Positions 50,647 to 60,132 of a stretch of 64,000 bases of DNA are shown here, one piece after another. Below the pieces are notes generated by a model. The model was not told the DNA's origin. It saw nothing but the letters and a program-made list of their open reading frames with translations, and ran no database searches. The translations under genes were made by a program, and so were the position numbers. Position 1 is the stretch's first letter, and every line of letters begins with the position of its first letter. Origin of the DNA: CAVQKZ01 sp963837325 (GTDB lineage: Bacteria > Actinomycetota > Actinomycetes > Mycobacteriales > Jatrophihabitantaceae); contig CAWIMV010000001.1 in assembly GCA_963837325.1 (NCBI GenBank), forward strand, positions 62,001 to 126,000. Reading direction: 5' to 3'.

Positions 50647-51506
50647 GGCTGATCAGCTATCGACGGACCGGCGCCGTGCGGCACGGTTACCTGACCGACG
50701 ACGATCACGTCGCGGAACTCGGCGACGGTGATCTCGGCGAGCTGGTCGCGAAGGTGTTCCCGCTGGACGCCGAGACGCTGCCCGCGCCGACAGCGACTTA
50801 TCCGGTCGCCGACGTACAAATCGTCGCGCCGCTCAACGCGCCCGGCAAACTGCTCGCTGCTGCCGCGAACTACCAGGACCACATCACGGAGACGGGCGGG
50901 GACCCGCTGGACCGGTCCCGGCTCACGCCGCGGCTGTTCTTGAAGCCGGCAAGTTCGATCACCGGCCCGGGCACGCCGATACGGCTGCCTGAACTGAGTG
51001 CTCAGGTCGACTGGGAGGCCGAACTCAGCGTCGTGATCGGCAAGACGGCAAAGAACATCACCGCTGACGAGGCGCTTGCTGTAGTTGCGGGTTACATGAG
51101 CTCCAACGATCTGTCGGCTCGCTCGCTCGACTTCGGTTTCGAGCGCGACACCGACGACAAGCACGTGTGGTTCTTCGACTGGCTGGCGGGGAAGTGGTTC
51201 GACGGTTTCGCGCCGCTCGGCCCTTGGCTGGTCACCGCCGACGAGATTGCCGATCCGCAGGACCTCACGGTTGATCTCGAGGTAAACGGGAACCTGCGGC
51301 AACATGGGTCGACCAAGGACATGATCTTCTCCGTCGCGGAACTGATCGCGCATGCGTCCCGGATCACCACCCTGCACCCCGGCGATGTGATCATGACCGG
51401 CACGCCCGCGGGTGTCGGCGCTGCCACCGGGACCTATCTGCGCAGCGGCGACGTCATCGCGGTAACAATCGGCCCGCTGGGCACCTTGATCAATCCGGTG
51501 GCATGA
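50643..51506 (+). CDS. fumarylacetoacetate hydrolase (FAH)-family protein
   Basis: A 287-residue FAH-family enzyme: the N-terminal part (MRLISYRRTGAVRHGYL) and the catalytic domain with DWEAELSVVIG (metal ligands in E-x-E), NDLSAR and the conserved GDVIMTGTPAGVG. Relatives hydrolyse acylpyruvates or 2-keto-3-deoxy acids by carbon-carbon cleavage. In this operon it may cut the carbon skeleton after the two oxidations. The start overlaps the previous stop by four bases. Confidence 0.85.
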   Translation: MRLISYRRTGAVRHGYLTDDDHVAELGDGDLGELVAKVFPLDAETLPAPTATYPVADVQIVAPLNAPGKLLAAAANYQDHITETGGDPLDRSRLTPRLFLKPASSITGPGTPIRLPELSAQVDWEAELSVVIGKTAKNITADEALAVVAGYMSSNDLSARSLDFGFERDTDDKHVWFFDWLAGKWFDGFAPLGPWLVTADEIADPQDLTVDLEVNGNLRQHGSTKDMIFSVAELIAHASRITTLHPGDVIMTGTPAGVGAATGTYLRSGDVIAVTIGPLGTLINPVA

Positions 51507-51573
51507 GCTGTCGCTTCCCCCCAAGTCCTCGCCGCTGACCGAACGGACCAGCGCAAACCAAGAGAGGGTCACT

Positions 51574-53181
51574 ATGAGACGCAACCGCCTGGCAAGAGGC
51601 GCGGTCGGTACCGCCGCTCTGGCCGCGATGGTGCTCACCGCTTGCTCCGGGCCCAGTAGCAGTTCGGATTCCGGGTCGGGTTCGTCGGCGCTGAACGTGT
51701 ACCTGTACCAGGAGCCGGTGGGCATCTTCGGTCCGCTGGCGCCGGCGAGCGGTCCGGACAACCAGGTGCAGTCGTTCATCAGCCAGGGTCTGCTCGGCGT
51801 TGACCCGAGCTACCACCTACAGCCGGTGCTGGCGCAGAGCTACCAGGTCTCGAGCGATGCCAAGACGTTCACATTCCACCTGCGCCCGGGGCTGAAGTGG
51901 AGCGACGGAAAGCCGTTCACCTCGAAGGACGTGCTGTTCACTTACGATGCGCTGGCCAATCCCAAGACGGGCAGTGCGGCCGCCGGCAGTTACACGGCAG
52001 TGCAAGGGGTCAGCGACTTCGTTGCCGGCAAGGCGTCGTCGATCTCTGGCTTCGCCACGCCTGACGCCAACACCTTCGTCATCAAGGCATCCAAGCCGGA
52101 CTATGGCTTGCTCGCCCTGATCGGCTCATCGTTCATCATCCCGGAGCACATTCTCGGTAAGGACAGTCCTGAACAGCTGGGGAAGAGTTCGTTCTTCCGC
52201 CATCCGACAGTGAGTATCGGCCCGTACAAGTTCGTCACCTACAAGACCAATCAATACGTGCACGTCACGGCAAACAAGAACTACCGCACGCCACCCAAGA
52301 TCAAGGATGTCTACCTCAAGCCGGTCACCTCGGACGTCGCGACGGCCCAGCTCGGCAACGGAGGCATCGACATCGCCTCGTACTCCCCGTCCGACATCAA
52401 GACGGTGCAGGGCTTCAACAACGTCGCCACGCAGGTCAAGCCCGGCGCCGGCTTCGTGCGGATCGCCCTTGACCAGGCCAAGCCGTACTTCGCGGACGCT
52501 CGGGTCCGCCAGGCGTTCCTGTACGCGGTCGACCGTCAGCAGATCGTCAAGTCGGTGCTCGATGGAAACGGCAGCGTGCAACTCTCGGACTTCTATGCCA
52601 AGAACGCGCCGAGCAACCTCAACCCGTATGCCTACAACCCGGCAAAAGCGAAGCAGCTGTTGAAGGCAGCGGGCTGGGACTTCCACCGGACCGTCGAGCT
52701 GGAATGGGTCCACGGGCAGCGGGACCGCGACGAGACGGCGCAGATCGTGCAGAGCCAGCTGGGCGCGGTCGGCGTCAAGGTGAAGCTCGTGAACATCGAG
52801 GCGGCCCAGATCACGGACACCTACGCCAAGAAGACCTACGACATGGTGCTTTTCGGCGGCGGTAACTACGCCGTGGACTCCTCTGCGGTGAACGTCATCA
52901 CGGCGTGCGCGATGCAGTACCCCAACGGTGGCAACAACGAATACTTCTGTGACCCGAAGCTGGATGCCCTGATGGCGCAAGCCAACGGCACCACCGATGC
53001 GGCCGCGCGCACAGACCTGTACCACCAGGCGGCCGTTGAAGAAAACGCCCAGGCCGACATCATGTGGCTCTACGATCCAAGTGGGCTGTGGGGGGTGAAC
53101 AAGCGGGTGAAGGGCTTCCAGGCCCCTGGATCCCAGGACGCCAACTTCTGGAATCCGGCCGGCTGGAGCCTGAGCCGCTAG
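51574..53181 (+). CDS. dipeptide/oligopeptide-type ABC binding lipoprotein (SBP_bac_5)
   Basis: A 535-residue SBP_bac_5 lipoprotein with signal peptide and lipobox VLTAC (cysteine near residue 25), then domains with GLKWSDGKPFTSKDVLFTYDAL and PYKFVTYKTNQYVHV. The family binds peptides, opines, nickel chelates or oligosaccharides. It is the first gene of the transporter and sits 67 bases after the FAH gene, with AGAGAGG before the ATG. It decides the substrate for the ABC system that follows. Confidence 0.88.
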   Translation: MRRNRLARGAVGTAALAAMVLTACSGPSSSSDSGSGSSALNVYLYQEPVGIFGPLAPASGPDNQVQSFISQGLLGVDPSYHLQPVLAQSYQVSSDAKTFTFHLRPGLKWSDGKPFTSKDVLFTYDALANPKTGSAAAGSYTAVQGVSDFVAGKASSISGFATPDANTFVIKASKPDYGLLALIGSSFIIPEHILGKDSPEQLGKSSFFRHPTVSIGPYKFVTYKTNQYVHVTANKNYRTPPKIKDVYLKPVTSDVATAQLGNGGIDIASYSPSDIKTVQGFNNVATQVKPGAGFVRIALDQAKPYFADARVRQAFLYAVDRQQIVKSVLDGNGSVQLSDFYAKNAPSNLNPYAYNPAKAKQLLKAAGWDFHRTVELEWVHGQRDRDETAQIVQSQLGAVGVKVKLVNIEAAQITDTYAKKTYDMVLFGGGNYAVDSSAVNVITACAMQYPNGGNNEYFCDPKLDALMAQANGTTDAAARTDLYHQAAVEENAQADIMWLYDPSGLWGVNKRVKGFQAPGSQDANFWNPAGWSLSR

Positions 53182-53208
53182 CGAACCGTTCGACGGAGGA
53201 GAGGCGCC

Positions 53209-54168
53209 GTGCTCGCGTACCTGACCCGCCGGCTGGGGATCAACATATTCGTCTTCTTCATCATCACGATCGCGATCTTCACGCTCGTCCACAAGGCGCC
53301 TGGAGATCCGATCGCGATGCTGATCCCGCCGGAGCAGTTGAACTCGACGAGCGCGGCCTACATCGCACACAAGCGGCATGAGCTGGGACTGGACCGCCCG
53401 ATGACGGTCCAGTACTGGCACTGGCTGGTGAACGCCGTGCACGGCAACCTCGGCGTCTCCTTGCTCAACGGCCGCTCGGTGACGTCTCTGCTCGCCGAGC
53501 GGCTAGGGCCGACGCTGGAACTGATGGGCGTGGGACTGGTGTTGTCGCTCCTCATCGCCTTCCCGTTAGGCATCATCGCGGCCGTGCGGCGTAACACCTC
53601 GGTCGACTACGTCGCGACGTCCATCAGCCTCGGTTCGGTGTCGATCCCGGTGTTCATCGTGTCGCTGGCCGCCATCTACCTGGTCACGCTGAGGTTCCAG
53701 CTACTGCCGTCGTCGGGGATGTCCGACCCCGTCAACCCGGGGTTGGTGGATTCGATCCGACACCTGGTCCTGCCGGCCGTGATCCTTGGATTCGGGAACT
53801 CCGGCCCGTTCATGCGCTACGTCCGCAGCAGCATGATCGGTGAACTCAACGCGGACTACATCCGGACGGCGGAGGCCAAGGGCGCGGCACCACTACGCGT
53901 TGTCGTCCGGCACGCGCTGCGCAACTCGCTGATTCCAGTGGTGACCATCATCGCCGCAAATTTGGGTCAACTGCTTGCCGGCGCGGTTGTCATCGAGCAA
54001 GTGTTCGCGTGGCCGGGAATGGGCCAGCTGGCGCTGAGCTCAGTGCGGCAGCATGACTACTCCGTCATCGTGGGCTTCGCGTTGGTCATTGCGATACTCG
54101 TGCTGATCGCCAACCTGGTTGCCGACGTGCTGTACACGATCGTCGACCCGAGGGTGCGGCTGACATGA
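53209..54168 (+). CDS. ABC permease, DppB type
   Basis: A 319-residue permease with six helices and the DppB-type EAA loop EAKGAAPLRVVVRHALRNSLIPVV (about residues 223-246). N-terminus LAYLTRRLGINIFVFFIITIAIF is typical. The GTG at 53209 has GGAGGAGAGG upstream. It overlaps the next permease by four bases. Confidence 0.9.
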   Translation: MLAYLTRRLGINIFVFFIITIAIFTLVHKAPGDPIAMLIPPEQLNSTSAAYIAHKRHELGLDRPMTVQYWHWLVNAVHGNLGVSLLNGRSVTSLLAERLGPTLELMGVGLVLSLLIAFPLGIIAAVRRNTSVDYVATSISLGSVSIPVFIVSLAAIYLVTLRFQLLPSSGMSDPVNPGLVDSIRHLVLPAVILGFGNSGPFMRYVRSSMIGELNADYIRTAEAKGAAPLRVVVRHALRNSLIPVVTIIAANLGQLLAGAVVIEQVFAWPGMGQLALSSVRQHDYSVIVGFALVIAILVLIANLVADVLYTIVDPRVRLT

Positions 54169-55085
54169 GTCTGGCCACCGGAGACCCCGTGCTGGACGAC
54201 CCGTCTGCACCCGCCGCGGCGGGCCCGTCGACCGCGCACCGCCGTTCGCCGTGGCGCACCGCACTGCGCCGCTTCGCGCGGCACCGGGCCGCCGTAGCCG
54301 GGACCGTGGTCTTGGTGATCGTGATCATCGGCGCGGTCTTCGCGCCGTGGATCGCCGGCCATTCCCCCAACGCGATCGATCTGGCCACCCACAACTCGGG
54401 CCCGTCCGGCGCGCACTGGCTCGGTACTGACTCGACCGGGCGAGACGAGCTGGCCCGGCTGCTCTACGGGGGCCGCGTCTCGCTCGGTGTCGGGCTCGCA
54501 TCGGCCGGTGTGGCTGTGGTGATCGGGACACTGCTGGGCAGCCTGGCCGGCCTGCTCGGCGGCTGGTGCGACGGCTTCGTCATGCGGCTGGCCGACATCT
54601 TCATGTCGTTCCCGTCGCTGGTCGTCATCATCGTCATCGCCGGAATCATCGGACCGAGCGTCACCACGATGATCATCGGCATCGGGCTGTTCCAATGGCC
54701 AATATGCGGACGCCTGGTTCGCGGCGTCACGCTTTCGCTCCGGGAGCAGGAGTTCGTCCATGCCTCGCGGGCGACCGGGGCCGGCCCGTACTGGCTGATC
54801 ACGCGACACATCATCCCCGCCGCGCTGCCGCCGGTGAGCGTCGTCGCCACGCTCGCGGTCGCCCAAGCGATCGCTCTGGAGGCGACACTGTCGTTCCTCG
54901 GACTCGGCATTCAGCCGCCGTCGGCGAGCTGGGGCAACATGTTGACCGATGCACAGAACCTCACCATCATCCGCACGCAGCCCTGGCTCTGGTTGCCGCC
55001 CGCGCTCGCCGTCGCGGTAACCGTCCTCGCGGTGAATTTCATCGGTGACGGACTGCGCGACGCCGTGGATCCGAGGCAGTCGTGA
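54165..55085 (+). CDS. ABC permease, DppC type
   Basis: A 306-residue DppC-type permease: an N-terminal polar stretch, six helices, GTDSTGRDELARLLYGGRVSL and an EAA loop ASRATGAGPYWLITRHIIPAALP. Pairs with DppB. Both start and stop overlap neighbours by four bases, so all four transporter genes are coupled. Confidence 0.9.
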   Translation: MSLATGDPVLDDPSAPAAAGPSTAHRRSPWRTALRRFARHRAAVAGTVVLVIVIIGAVFAPWIAGHSPNAIDLATHNSGPSGAHWLGTDSTGRDELARLLYGGRVSLGVGLASAGVAVVIGTLLGSLAGLLGGWCDGFVMRLADIFMSFPSLVVIIVIAGIIGPSVTTMIIGIGLFQWPICGRLVRGVTLSLREQEFVHASRATGAGPYWLITRHIIPAALPPVSVVATLAVAQAIALEATLSFLGLGIQPPSASWGNMLTDAQNLTIIRTQPWLWLPPALAVAVTVLAVNFIGDGLRDAVDPRQS

Positions 55086-56125
55086 CGGATGCGGTGACTT
55101 CGGCCCAGGACGGTCCTCTGCTCGAGATCGAGGGGCTCAGTGTCGACTTCGCGATCGACGACGGCGTCGTCCATGCCGTGATCGACGTCAGTCTTTCGGT
55201 CGATCCGGGCGAGATCGTGGCGGTCGTCGGGGAGTCCGGCTCGGGCAAAACGGTGACGGCAATGTCGGTGCTCGGGCTCGTCCGGGAGCCGCCGGGTCGC
55301 ACGGTGGCCGGATCAGTTCGCTTTCAGGGGCAGGAGCTGCGCGGGTTGTCACCGCGCGAGTTGCGAACCGTCCGTGGGGGCCCGGTCGGAATGGTCTTCC
55401 AAGACCCGATGACGACGCTCAACCCCGTCATGACTATCGGGGCGCAGATCGTCGAGGCCATCCGCCTCCACCAGCCGGTCAGCAATGCGGTCGCCCGCAA
55501 GCGGGCGGCCGAGCTGCTCCGACAAGTCGGCGTGTCGAACGCCGACCAGCGGCTGCGGCAATTCCCGCACGAGTTCTCCGGTGGAATGCGGCAGCGGGCG
55601 ATGATCGCGATGGCGATCGCCAATGACCCGTTGCTCATCATCGCCGACGAACCGACGACCGCCCTGGACGTGACGATTCAGGCCCAGGTGCTGGCGCTGA
55701 TCAAGCGGGCGCAGCGGGAGACCCACGCGGCGACGATCCTCATCACGCACGACCTCGGGGTTGTTGCCGAACTGGCCGACCGTGTCCTGGTGATGTACGC
55801 GGGCCGGGTGGTCGAAGCAGCGAGCGTTCGCGACCTGTTCGCCCGGCCCCGGCATCCGTATACCGCCGGCCTCCTTGCGAGCCTGCCCCGGGTCGACGTC
55901 GAGAGCGACACCCTGCGTCCCATCGCGGGGAACCCACCCAACATGATGGCACCGCCGGACGGCTGCTCGTTCCACCCCCGCTGCCCGATCGCCCGCGAGC
56001 GATGCCGCACCGAGCGTCCGGCCCTGCTCGACATCGGGCCCGCTCGCCGCAGCGCCTGCCACTATCACGAAGAGTTGGCCGACCTGGACGGCCGATTGAT
56101 CTTCGATGCCGAGAGGTCAGCGTGA
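55082..56125 (+). CDS. ABC ATP-binding protein, DppD type
   Basis: A 347-residue ATPase with Walker A GESGSGKTVTA (about residues 48-58), signature FSGGMRQRAMIA, Walker B LLIIADEPTTALD and switch LITHDLG. The C-terminal oligopeptide extension includes the cluster CSFHPRCPIARERC that often binds an iron-sulfur cluster. It begins with GTG overlapping the DppC stop by four bases and ends overlapping the DppF start. Confidence 0.9.
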   Translation: MTDAVTSAQDGPLLEIEGLSVDFAIDDGVVHAVIDVSLSVDPGEIVAVVGESGSGKTVTAMSVLGLVREPPGRTVAGSVRFQGQELRGLSPRELRTVRGGPVGMVFQDPMTTLNPVMTIGAQIVEAIRLHQPVSNAVARKRAAELLRQVGVSNADQRLRQFPHEFSGGMRQRAMIAMAIANDPLLIIADEPTTALDVTIQAQVLALIKRAQRETHAATILITHDLGVVAELADRVLVMYAGRVVEAASVRDLFARPRHPYTAGLLASLPRVDVESDTLRPIAGNPPNMMAPPDGCSFHPRCPIARERCRTERPALLDIGPARRSACHYHEELADLDGRLIFDAERSA

Positions 56126-57201
56126 GCGTCATCGAGCAGCCAGCCGAGTCGGTCCTCATGCAGGTGACCGGCTTGGCGAAGCACTTTCCGGTCCGGCGCG
56201 GCGTGCTGCGCCGACAGGTGGGGGCCGTCCCAGCCGTCGACGGCGTGGATTTCGCCCTCGAGCGCGGTAGAACGCTCGGGCTGGTAGGGGAGTCGGGCTG
56301 CGGCAAGTCCACCACCGGTCGGCTGATCACCCGCTTGCTGGAGCCGAGCGCAGGCGAGATCCGGTTCGGCGGCCGCGATCTCGCCCCGCTCTCGCAGCGC
56401 GAGCTTCGGCCGCTGCGCCGCGACATCCAGATCATGTTCCAGGACCCCTATGCCTCCCTGTCCCCACGCATGACCGTCCACGACATCGTCGCCGAGCCGT
56501 TGCGGGTGCAGGGTCGCTACCGCCGAGGCGGCGAAGCCCGGATCGGCGAACTACTCGACCTGGTCGGGCTGCTGCCCGAGCACGCGAACCGGTACGCCCA
56601 CGAGTTCTCGGGCGGGCAGCGGCAGCGGATCGGCCTGGCCAGGGCGCTCGCCCTCGACCCGCAGTTGCTCGTTCTCGACGAGCCGGTGAGCGCGTTGGAC
56701 GTCTCGGTGCAAGCGCAGATCGTGAACCTGCTGCGTCGGCTGCAGGAGCAGCTGGGTTTGACCTACTTGTTCATCTCGCACAATCTCTCCGTCGTCCGGC
56801 ACATCTCGCACGACGTCGCCGTCATGTACCTCGGGTCGATCGTCGAGACGGGCACGCGAAAGCAGATCTTCGAGCACCCCACGCACCCGTACACCCACGC
56901 GCTCCTCTCGGCGATCCCGGTGCCCGATCCAGTCGGCCGGGAGGAGCGGGAGCGCATTACCCTGGCCGGCGACGTCGCCAGTCCGAGCGACCCGCCGTCC
57001 GGCTGCCGATTCCGCACCCGGTGTTGGAAGGCCGAGGCTATTTGCGCCCAAGAGGTACCTGCGCTGGTTGACCGGCTGGGAATCGGCCACCCGAGCGCGT
57101 GTCATTTTCCGGAACTGCGCCCAGGGCCACCCGGTTCGGGCCCTCCCTCGACCGAATCGGGTGGCCTCATGCCCACACTGAGGAGCGAAAATGACGCCTG
57201 A
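56122..57201 (+). CDS. ABC ATP-binding protein, DppF type
   Basis: A 359-residue ATPase: Walker A GESGCGKSTTG, signature FSGGQRQRIGLARAL, Walker B LLVLDEPVSALD, switch FISHNL, and the C-terminal CRFRTRCWKAEAIC cluster. Works with DppD to power the importer. A 40-residue proline/glycine-rich tail precedes the stop, which runs over the IclR start by eleven bases. The GTG start overlaps the DppD stop by four bases. Confidence 0.9.
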   Translation: MSVIEQPAESVLMQVTGLAKHFPVRRGVLRRQVGAVPAVDGVDFALERGRTLGLVGESGCGKSTTGRLITRLLEPSAGEIRFGGRDLAPLSQRELRPLRRDIQIMFQDPYASLSPRMTVHDIVAEPLRVQGRYRRGGEARIGELLDLVGLLPEHANRYAHEFSGGQRQRIGLARALALDPQLLVLDEPVSALDVSVQAQIVNLLRRLQEQLGLTYLFISHNLSVVRHISHDVAVMYLGSIVETGTRKQIFEHPTHPYTHALLSAIPVPDPVGREERERITLAGDVASPSDPPSGCRFRTRCWKAEAICAQEVPALVDRLGIGHPSACHFPELRPGPPGSGPPSTESGGLMPTLRSENDA

Positions 57202-58057
57202 ACCCAATAAGAGACGCCGGGTCCCGGTCGACGACAGCAAGCCGGCATCGGCGAACTACCATGCCAACGCGCTTGCCCGTGGGCTGGCCTTGCTGGAGAT
57301 GGCAGCCGACAGCACAGAGCCGCTCACGCTGAACGACTTGAGCCACCAGACGAGCCTGCCCAAGAGCACTCTGGTGCGACTGCTCGCCGTGCTGGCTGAG
57401 ATGGAGTATCTGGTTCGGGTCGACGATCGGCCCTCGTACCGGCTCGGGCACAAGGTCCATAGGTTGGCGACGTCGTACCTATCGGCGCTGGATCTGAGCA
57501 CCGCCGCGGCGGCGTACCTGCGTCCGCTCGCGGCCGTCACCGGGCAGACGGCCAACCTCGGCGTCATCGACGGCAACCAGGTGCTGCACGTATGCGTCGC
57601 CGAGCCGGATCGCCCACTTCGCTTCCGGACCGGGATCGGGGCGCGTGATGACCTCTACTGCACCGGGCTGGGCAAACTGCTCTTGTCCGAGCTGCCCGAA
57701 GCCGAGCTTCCGCTCTGCCTGCCGGCCGAGCCGTTCCTGGCCTACACCGAGACCACCCTGACGAGCCTCGAGGCGCTGCACCGCGACCTGCGCCGCACCC
57801 GACGCCGGGGTTACGCGCTGGACGACAATGAGCGCAGCATCGGGCTGCGGTGCCTCGCGGTGGGCGTGCGGGTGGACGACGCCTGCCTGGCCGCGGTGAG
57901 TGTTTCCGGTGCTTCGGGGGAGTTCACCGCGGCGTCGCAGCAACGCTACGTCAGCGAGCTGGAGAAGGCCGCTGACCAGGTCGGACGCGACCCGGACGTC
58001 GTGGCGGCGCTGCGGATCATGCGCCGCTCGCTCGGTCCGGCCGCGTCCGGCGGTTGA
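57191..58057 (+). CDS. IclR-family transcriptional regulator
   Basis: A 288-residue IclR protein: N-terminal winged HTH (about residues 27-85; SHQTSLPKSTLVRLLAVLAEMEYL) and the C-terminal effector domain with RTGIGARDDLYCTGLGKLLLSELPE. It ends the transporter operon, overlapping the DppF end. IclR proteins bind near-palindromes such as TGGAA-N-TTCCA; matching sites occur in front of the oxidoreductase operon, the D-aminoacylase/RidA pair, the PIG-L gene and the secreted glycosidase. It is the probable master regulator of the locus. Confidence 0.88.
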   Translation: MTPEPNKRRRVPVDDSKPASANYHANALARGLALLEMAADSTEPLTLNDLSHQTSLPKSTLVRLLAVLAEMEYLVRVDDRPSYRLGHKVHRLATSYLSALDLSTAAAAYLRPLAAVTGQTANLGVIDGNQVLHVCVAEPDRPLRFRTGIGARDDLYCTGLGKLLLSELPEAELPLCLPAEPFLAYTETTLTSLEALHRDLRRTRRRGYALDDNERSIGLRCLAVGVRVDDACLAAVSVSGASGEFTAASQQRYVSELEKAADQVGRDPDVVAALRIMRRSLGPAASGG

Positions 58058-58072
58058 GTGGTGGCGGCGCGC

Positions 58073-58450
58073 TCAGCCGAGGTAGGCGATTGCGTCGATC
58101 TCCACCCGCACGTCCGGATGCCCGAACGCGAGGACCACGGTCGTACGGGCTGGTGGTGCCGAGCCGACGCGCCGCGCGTAGATCTCGTTGAACGGTGGAA
58201 AGAGGGTTGCGTTCGACAGGTACGCGCCGACGCGCACGACGTCCTGCCACGATGCGCCCGCGGCCTGCAGGACCGTCGCGACGTTGTCGAGCGCGCTCTC
58301 GACTTCTTGGGTGAAGTCGCCGATGTAGACGCGGCCGTCCTCGGAGGTCGCGGTCTGGCCGGAGACGAAGACGAAGCCGCCGGCACTCGTGCCGGGCGAC
58401 AGCGGGACGGTGGGGCTGGGAAAGCCGGCGGGCTGGAGCCGCTCGATCAT
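58073..58450 (-). CDS. RidA (YjgF/YER057c/UK114) family protein
   Basis: A 125-residue RidA. The arginine in PARTTVVLAFG (about residue 103) and the glutamate in VEIDAIAY (about residue 118) form the active site that hydrolyses enamine/imine products of PLP enzymes. The ATG at 58450 is preceded by AGAGGA. It is divergent from the D-aminoacylase gene and faces the IclR site at 58489. A role in clearing 2-aminoacrylate from the dehydratase-like enzyme downstream fits. Confidence 0.86.
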   Translation of the reverse strand: MIERLQPAGFPSPTVPLSPGTSAGGFVFVSGQTATSEDGRVYIGDFTQEVESALDNVATVLQAAGASWQDVVRVGAYLSNATLFPPFNEIYARRVGSAPPARTTVVLAFGHPDVRVEIDAIAYLG

Positions 58451-58483
58451 CGTGCATCCTCTAGATGGTGGGAGACTGGGGCG

Positions 58484-58505
58484 TTGACATGGAATCACAT
58501 TCCGT
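58484..58505 (+). promoter_or_regulatory. promoter with IclR-type operator, D-aminoacylase/RidA
   Basis: TTGACA (58484-58489) overlaps by one base the site ATGGAATCACATTCCGT (58489-58505), which has one mismatch in the twelve arm positions. The operator fills the spacer between -35 and -10, the expected place for repression. Same fusion of TTGACA and ATGGAA at 62111 and 63077. Confidence 0.65.
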
Positions 58506-58531
58506 GTTTTGTCGGAAGCCGGATCTGACGA

Positions 58532-60115
58532 GTGGGACATGTGGCTGAGCTGTTGTTGACGGGCGGGCTGGTCGTCGACGGGACCGGCGCCTCGGCCTAC
58601 GCCGCTGACGTGCGCATCGTCGACGGTCTGATCACCGAGATCGGTCCGCAGTTGCGTACGCGCGGCGAACAGCGCGACACCACCGGCTCGGTCATCGCGC
58701 CGGGGTTCGTCGACATCCACACCCATTCGGATCTGACCCTCTTGGCCAACCCGGCGGCGTCGAGCAAGATCGCACAGGGCGTCACTACCGAGGTCGTCGG
58801 CAACTGCGGGCTCGGGGTCGCGCCGCTGCCGGCCGGGGCGGACCGGGCCGCGATCCGGGCCGGGGTGAGCTACCTCGACCTCGATCCAACGGTCAGGTGG
58901 TCGTGGCACAACGTCGAGACCTATCTCGACACCGTCGCGGCAGCCGGCCCGGCGCTCAACGTGGCCACCCTGGTCGGACACCTCCCGCTGCACGCCGGAG
59001 TCGTCGGTTTCGCTGACCGCCCCGCGACCGCAGGCGAGCGGGACCGGATGGCCGGGCTGCTCGGCGAAGCACTGGACGCCGGTGCGCTCGGACTGTCGAC
59101 TGGGCTCGGCTACGCGCCGCTGACCTTCGCCGACACCGACGAGCTGAGCGCGCTGGCAACGGTCGTGGCCAGCCGCGGCAGGGTTTTCACCTGGCACGTC
59201 CGCAGTTACGACGACCACCTGCTGCCGTCGGTGGCGCAGGCGATCGACATTGCGCAGCGCACCGACTGCCGGACGCAGATCTCGCACCTCGCCGCGGTGG
59301 GTCGGCGTAACTGGGGCACTGTCACGCGCGCACTCGACCTGATCGACGCCGCCAACGATGGCGGCAGCACGGTCGGCGTCGACATCTACCCCTACCTGCA
59401 CGGCAGCGCGCCCTTGGTCCAGCTGCTGCCGGCCGCGGTCCAGGAGGGCGGCGTCGAGGCCATCCGGACTCGCCTCGGCTCGGCCGCGGTGCGGACGGCA
59501 GTCCGGGCGGCGTGGGCCGACCGCCCGACAACGTGGCACGAGATCACCGTCAGCTGGCTTCCTCCCGGCGGACGGGGTGAACTGGTCGGCCGCACCGTCG
59601 CCGACATCGCGGACGACAGCGGGCGCGATGCGGACGACGTCGCGATGGACCTGCTCGCGGACTTCGGCAGCTCCGTCCTCATGGTCGCGGGCGGACGCAG
59701 TGAAGACGACCTGCGTGCCGTGCTCGAGCACCCGGCCGCGGTAGTGGCTTCCGACGGTCTCGCGCTCGACCCAACAGGGGTCACGGGACGGGGCCAGCCT
59801 CATCCACGCAGCTTCGGGTGCTTCCCGCGCTACCTCGCCCGCTACGGTGGTGGCCAGGACGACTTGGCCGCAGCGGTGCGGCGGTGCACGTCTGCACCGG
59901 CTGCGATTGCCGGCCTCACGGACCGCGGCGTGCTGCGGCGCGGTGCCCCGGCTGATGCTGTGGTGTTCGATCCGGACCGTCTGGCCGACCGGGCCACCTT
60001 CAATGACCCGCAGCAGTTCCCCGACGGCATCGACCTCGTCATCGTGAATGGCGAGGTCGTCGTCGAACGCCGCGAGATCACCGGGGTTCGGCCCGGCCGG
60101 GTGCTGCGGACGTGA
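58532..60115 (+). CDS. N-acyl-D-amino-acid deacylase family amidohydrolase
   Basis: A 527-residue D-aminoacylase-type amidohydrolase. Metal motif HTHSD (about residues 66-70), EVVGNCGLGVAPL with the bridging cysteine typical of D-aminoacylases, WHVRSYDD, QISHLAAVGRRNWG and the terminal aspartate ASDGLALDP. These enzymes hydrolyse N-acyl-D-amino acids to free D-amino acid. The GTG at 58532 lies downstream of the IclR-type promoter; a GTG at 58541 is an alternative. It is the first gene of a three-gene operon (with the TIM-barrel hydrolase and the PLP enzyme). Confidence 0.85.
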   Translation: MGHVAELLLTGGLVVDGTGASAYAADVRIVDGLITEIGPQLRTRGEQRDTTGSVIAPGFVDIHTHSDLTLLANPAASSKIAQGVTTEVVGNCGLGVAPLPAGADRAAIRAGVSYLDLDPTVRWSWHNVETYLDTVAAAGPALNVATLVGHLPLHAGVVGFADRPATAGERDRMAGLLGEALDAGALGLSTGLGYAPLTFADTDELSALATVVASRGRVFTWHVRSYDDHLLPSVAQAIDIAQRTDCRTQISHLAAVGRRNWGTVTRALDLIDAANDGGSTVGVDIYPYLHGSAPLVQLLPAAVQEGGVEAIRTRLGSAAVRTAVRAAWADRPTTWHEITVSWLPPGGRGELVGRTVADIADDSGRDADDVAMDLLADFGSSVLMVAGGRSEDDLRAVLEHPAAVVASDGLALDPTGVTGRGQPHPRSFGCFPRYLARYGGGQDDLAAAVRRCTSAPAAIAGLTDRGVLRRGAPADAVVFDPDRLADRATFNDPQQFPDGIDLVIVNGEVVVERREITGVRPGRVLRT

Positions 60116-60132
60116 GCGACAACTGAGGAGCG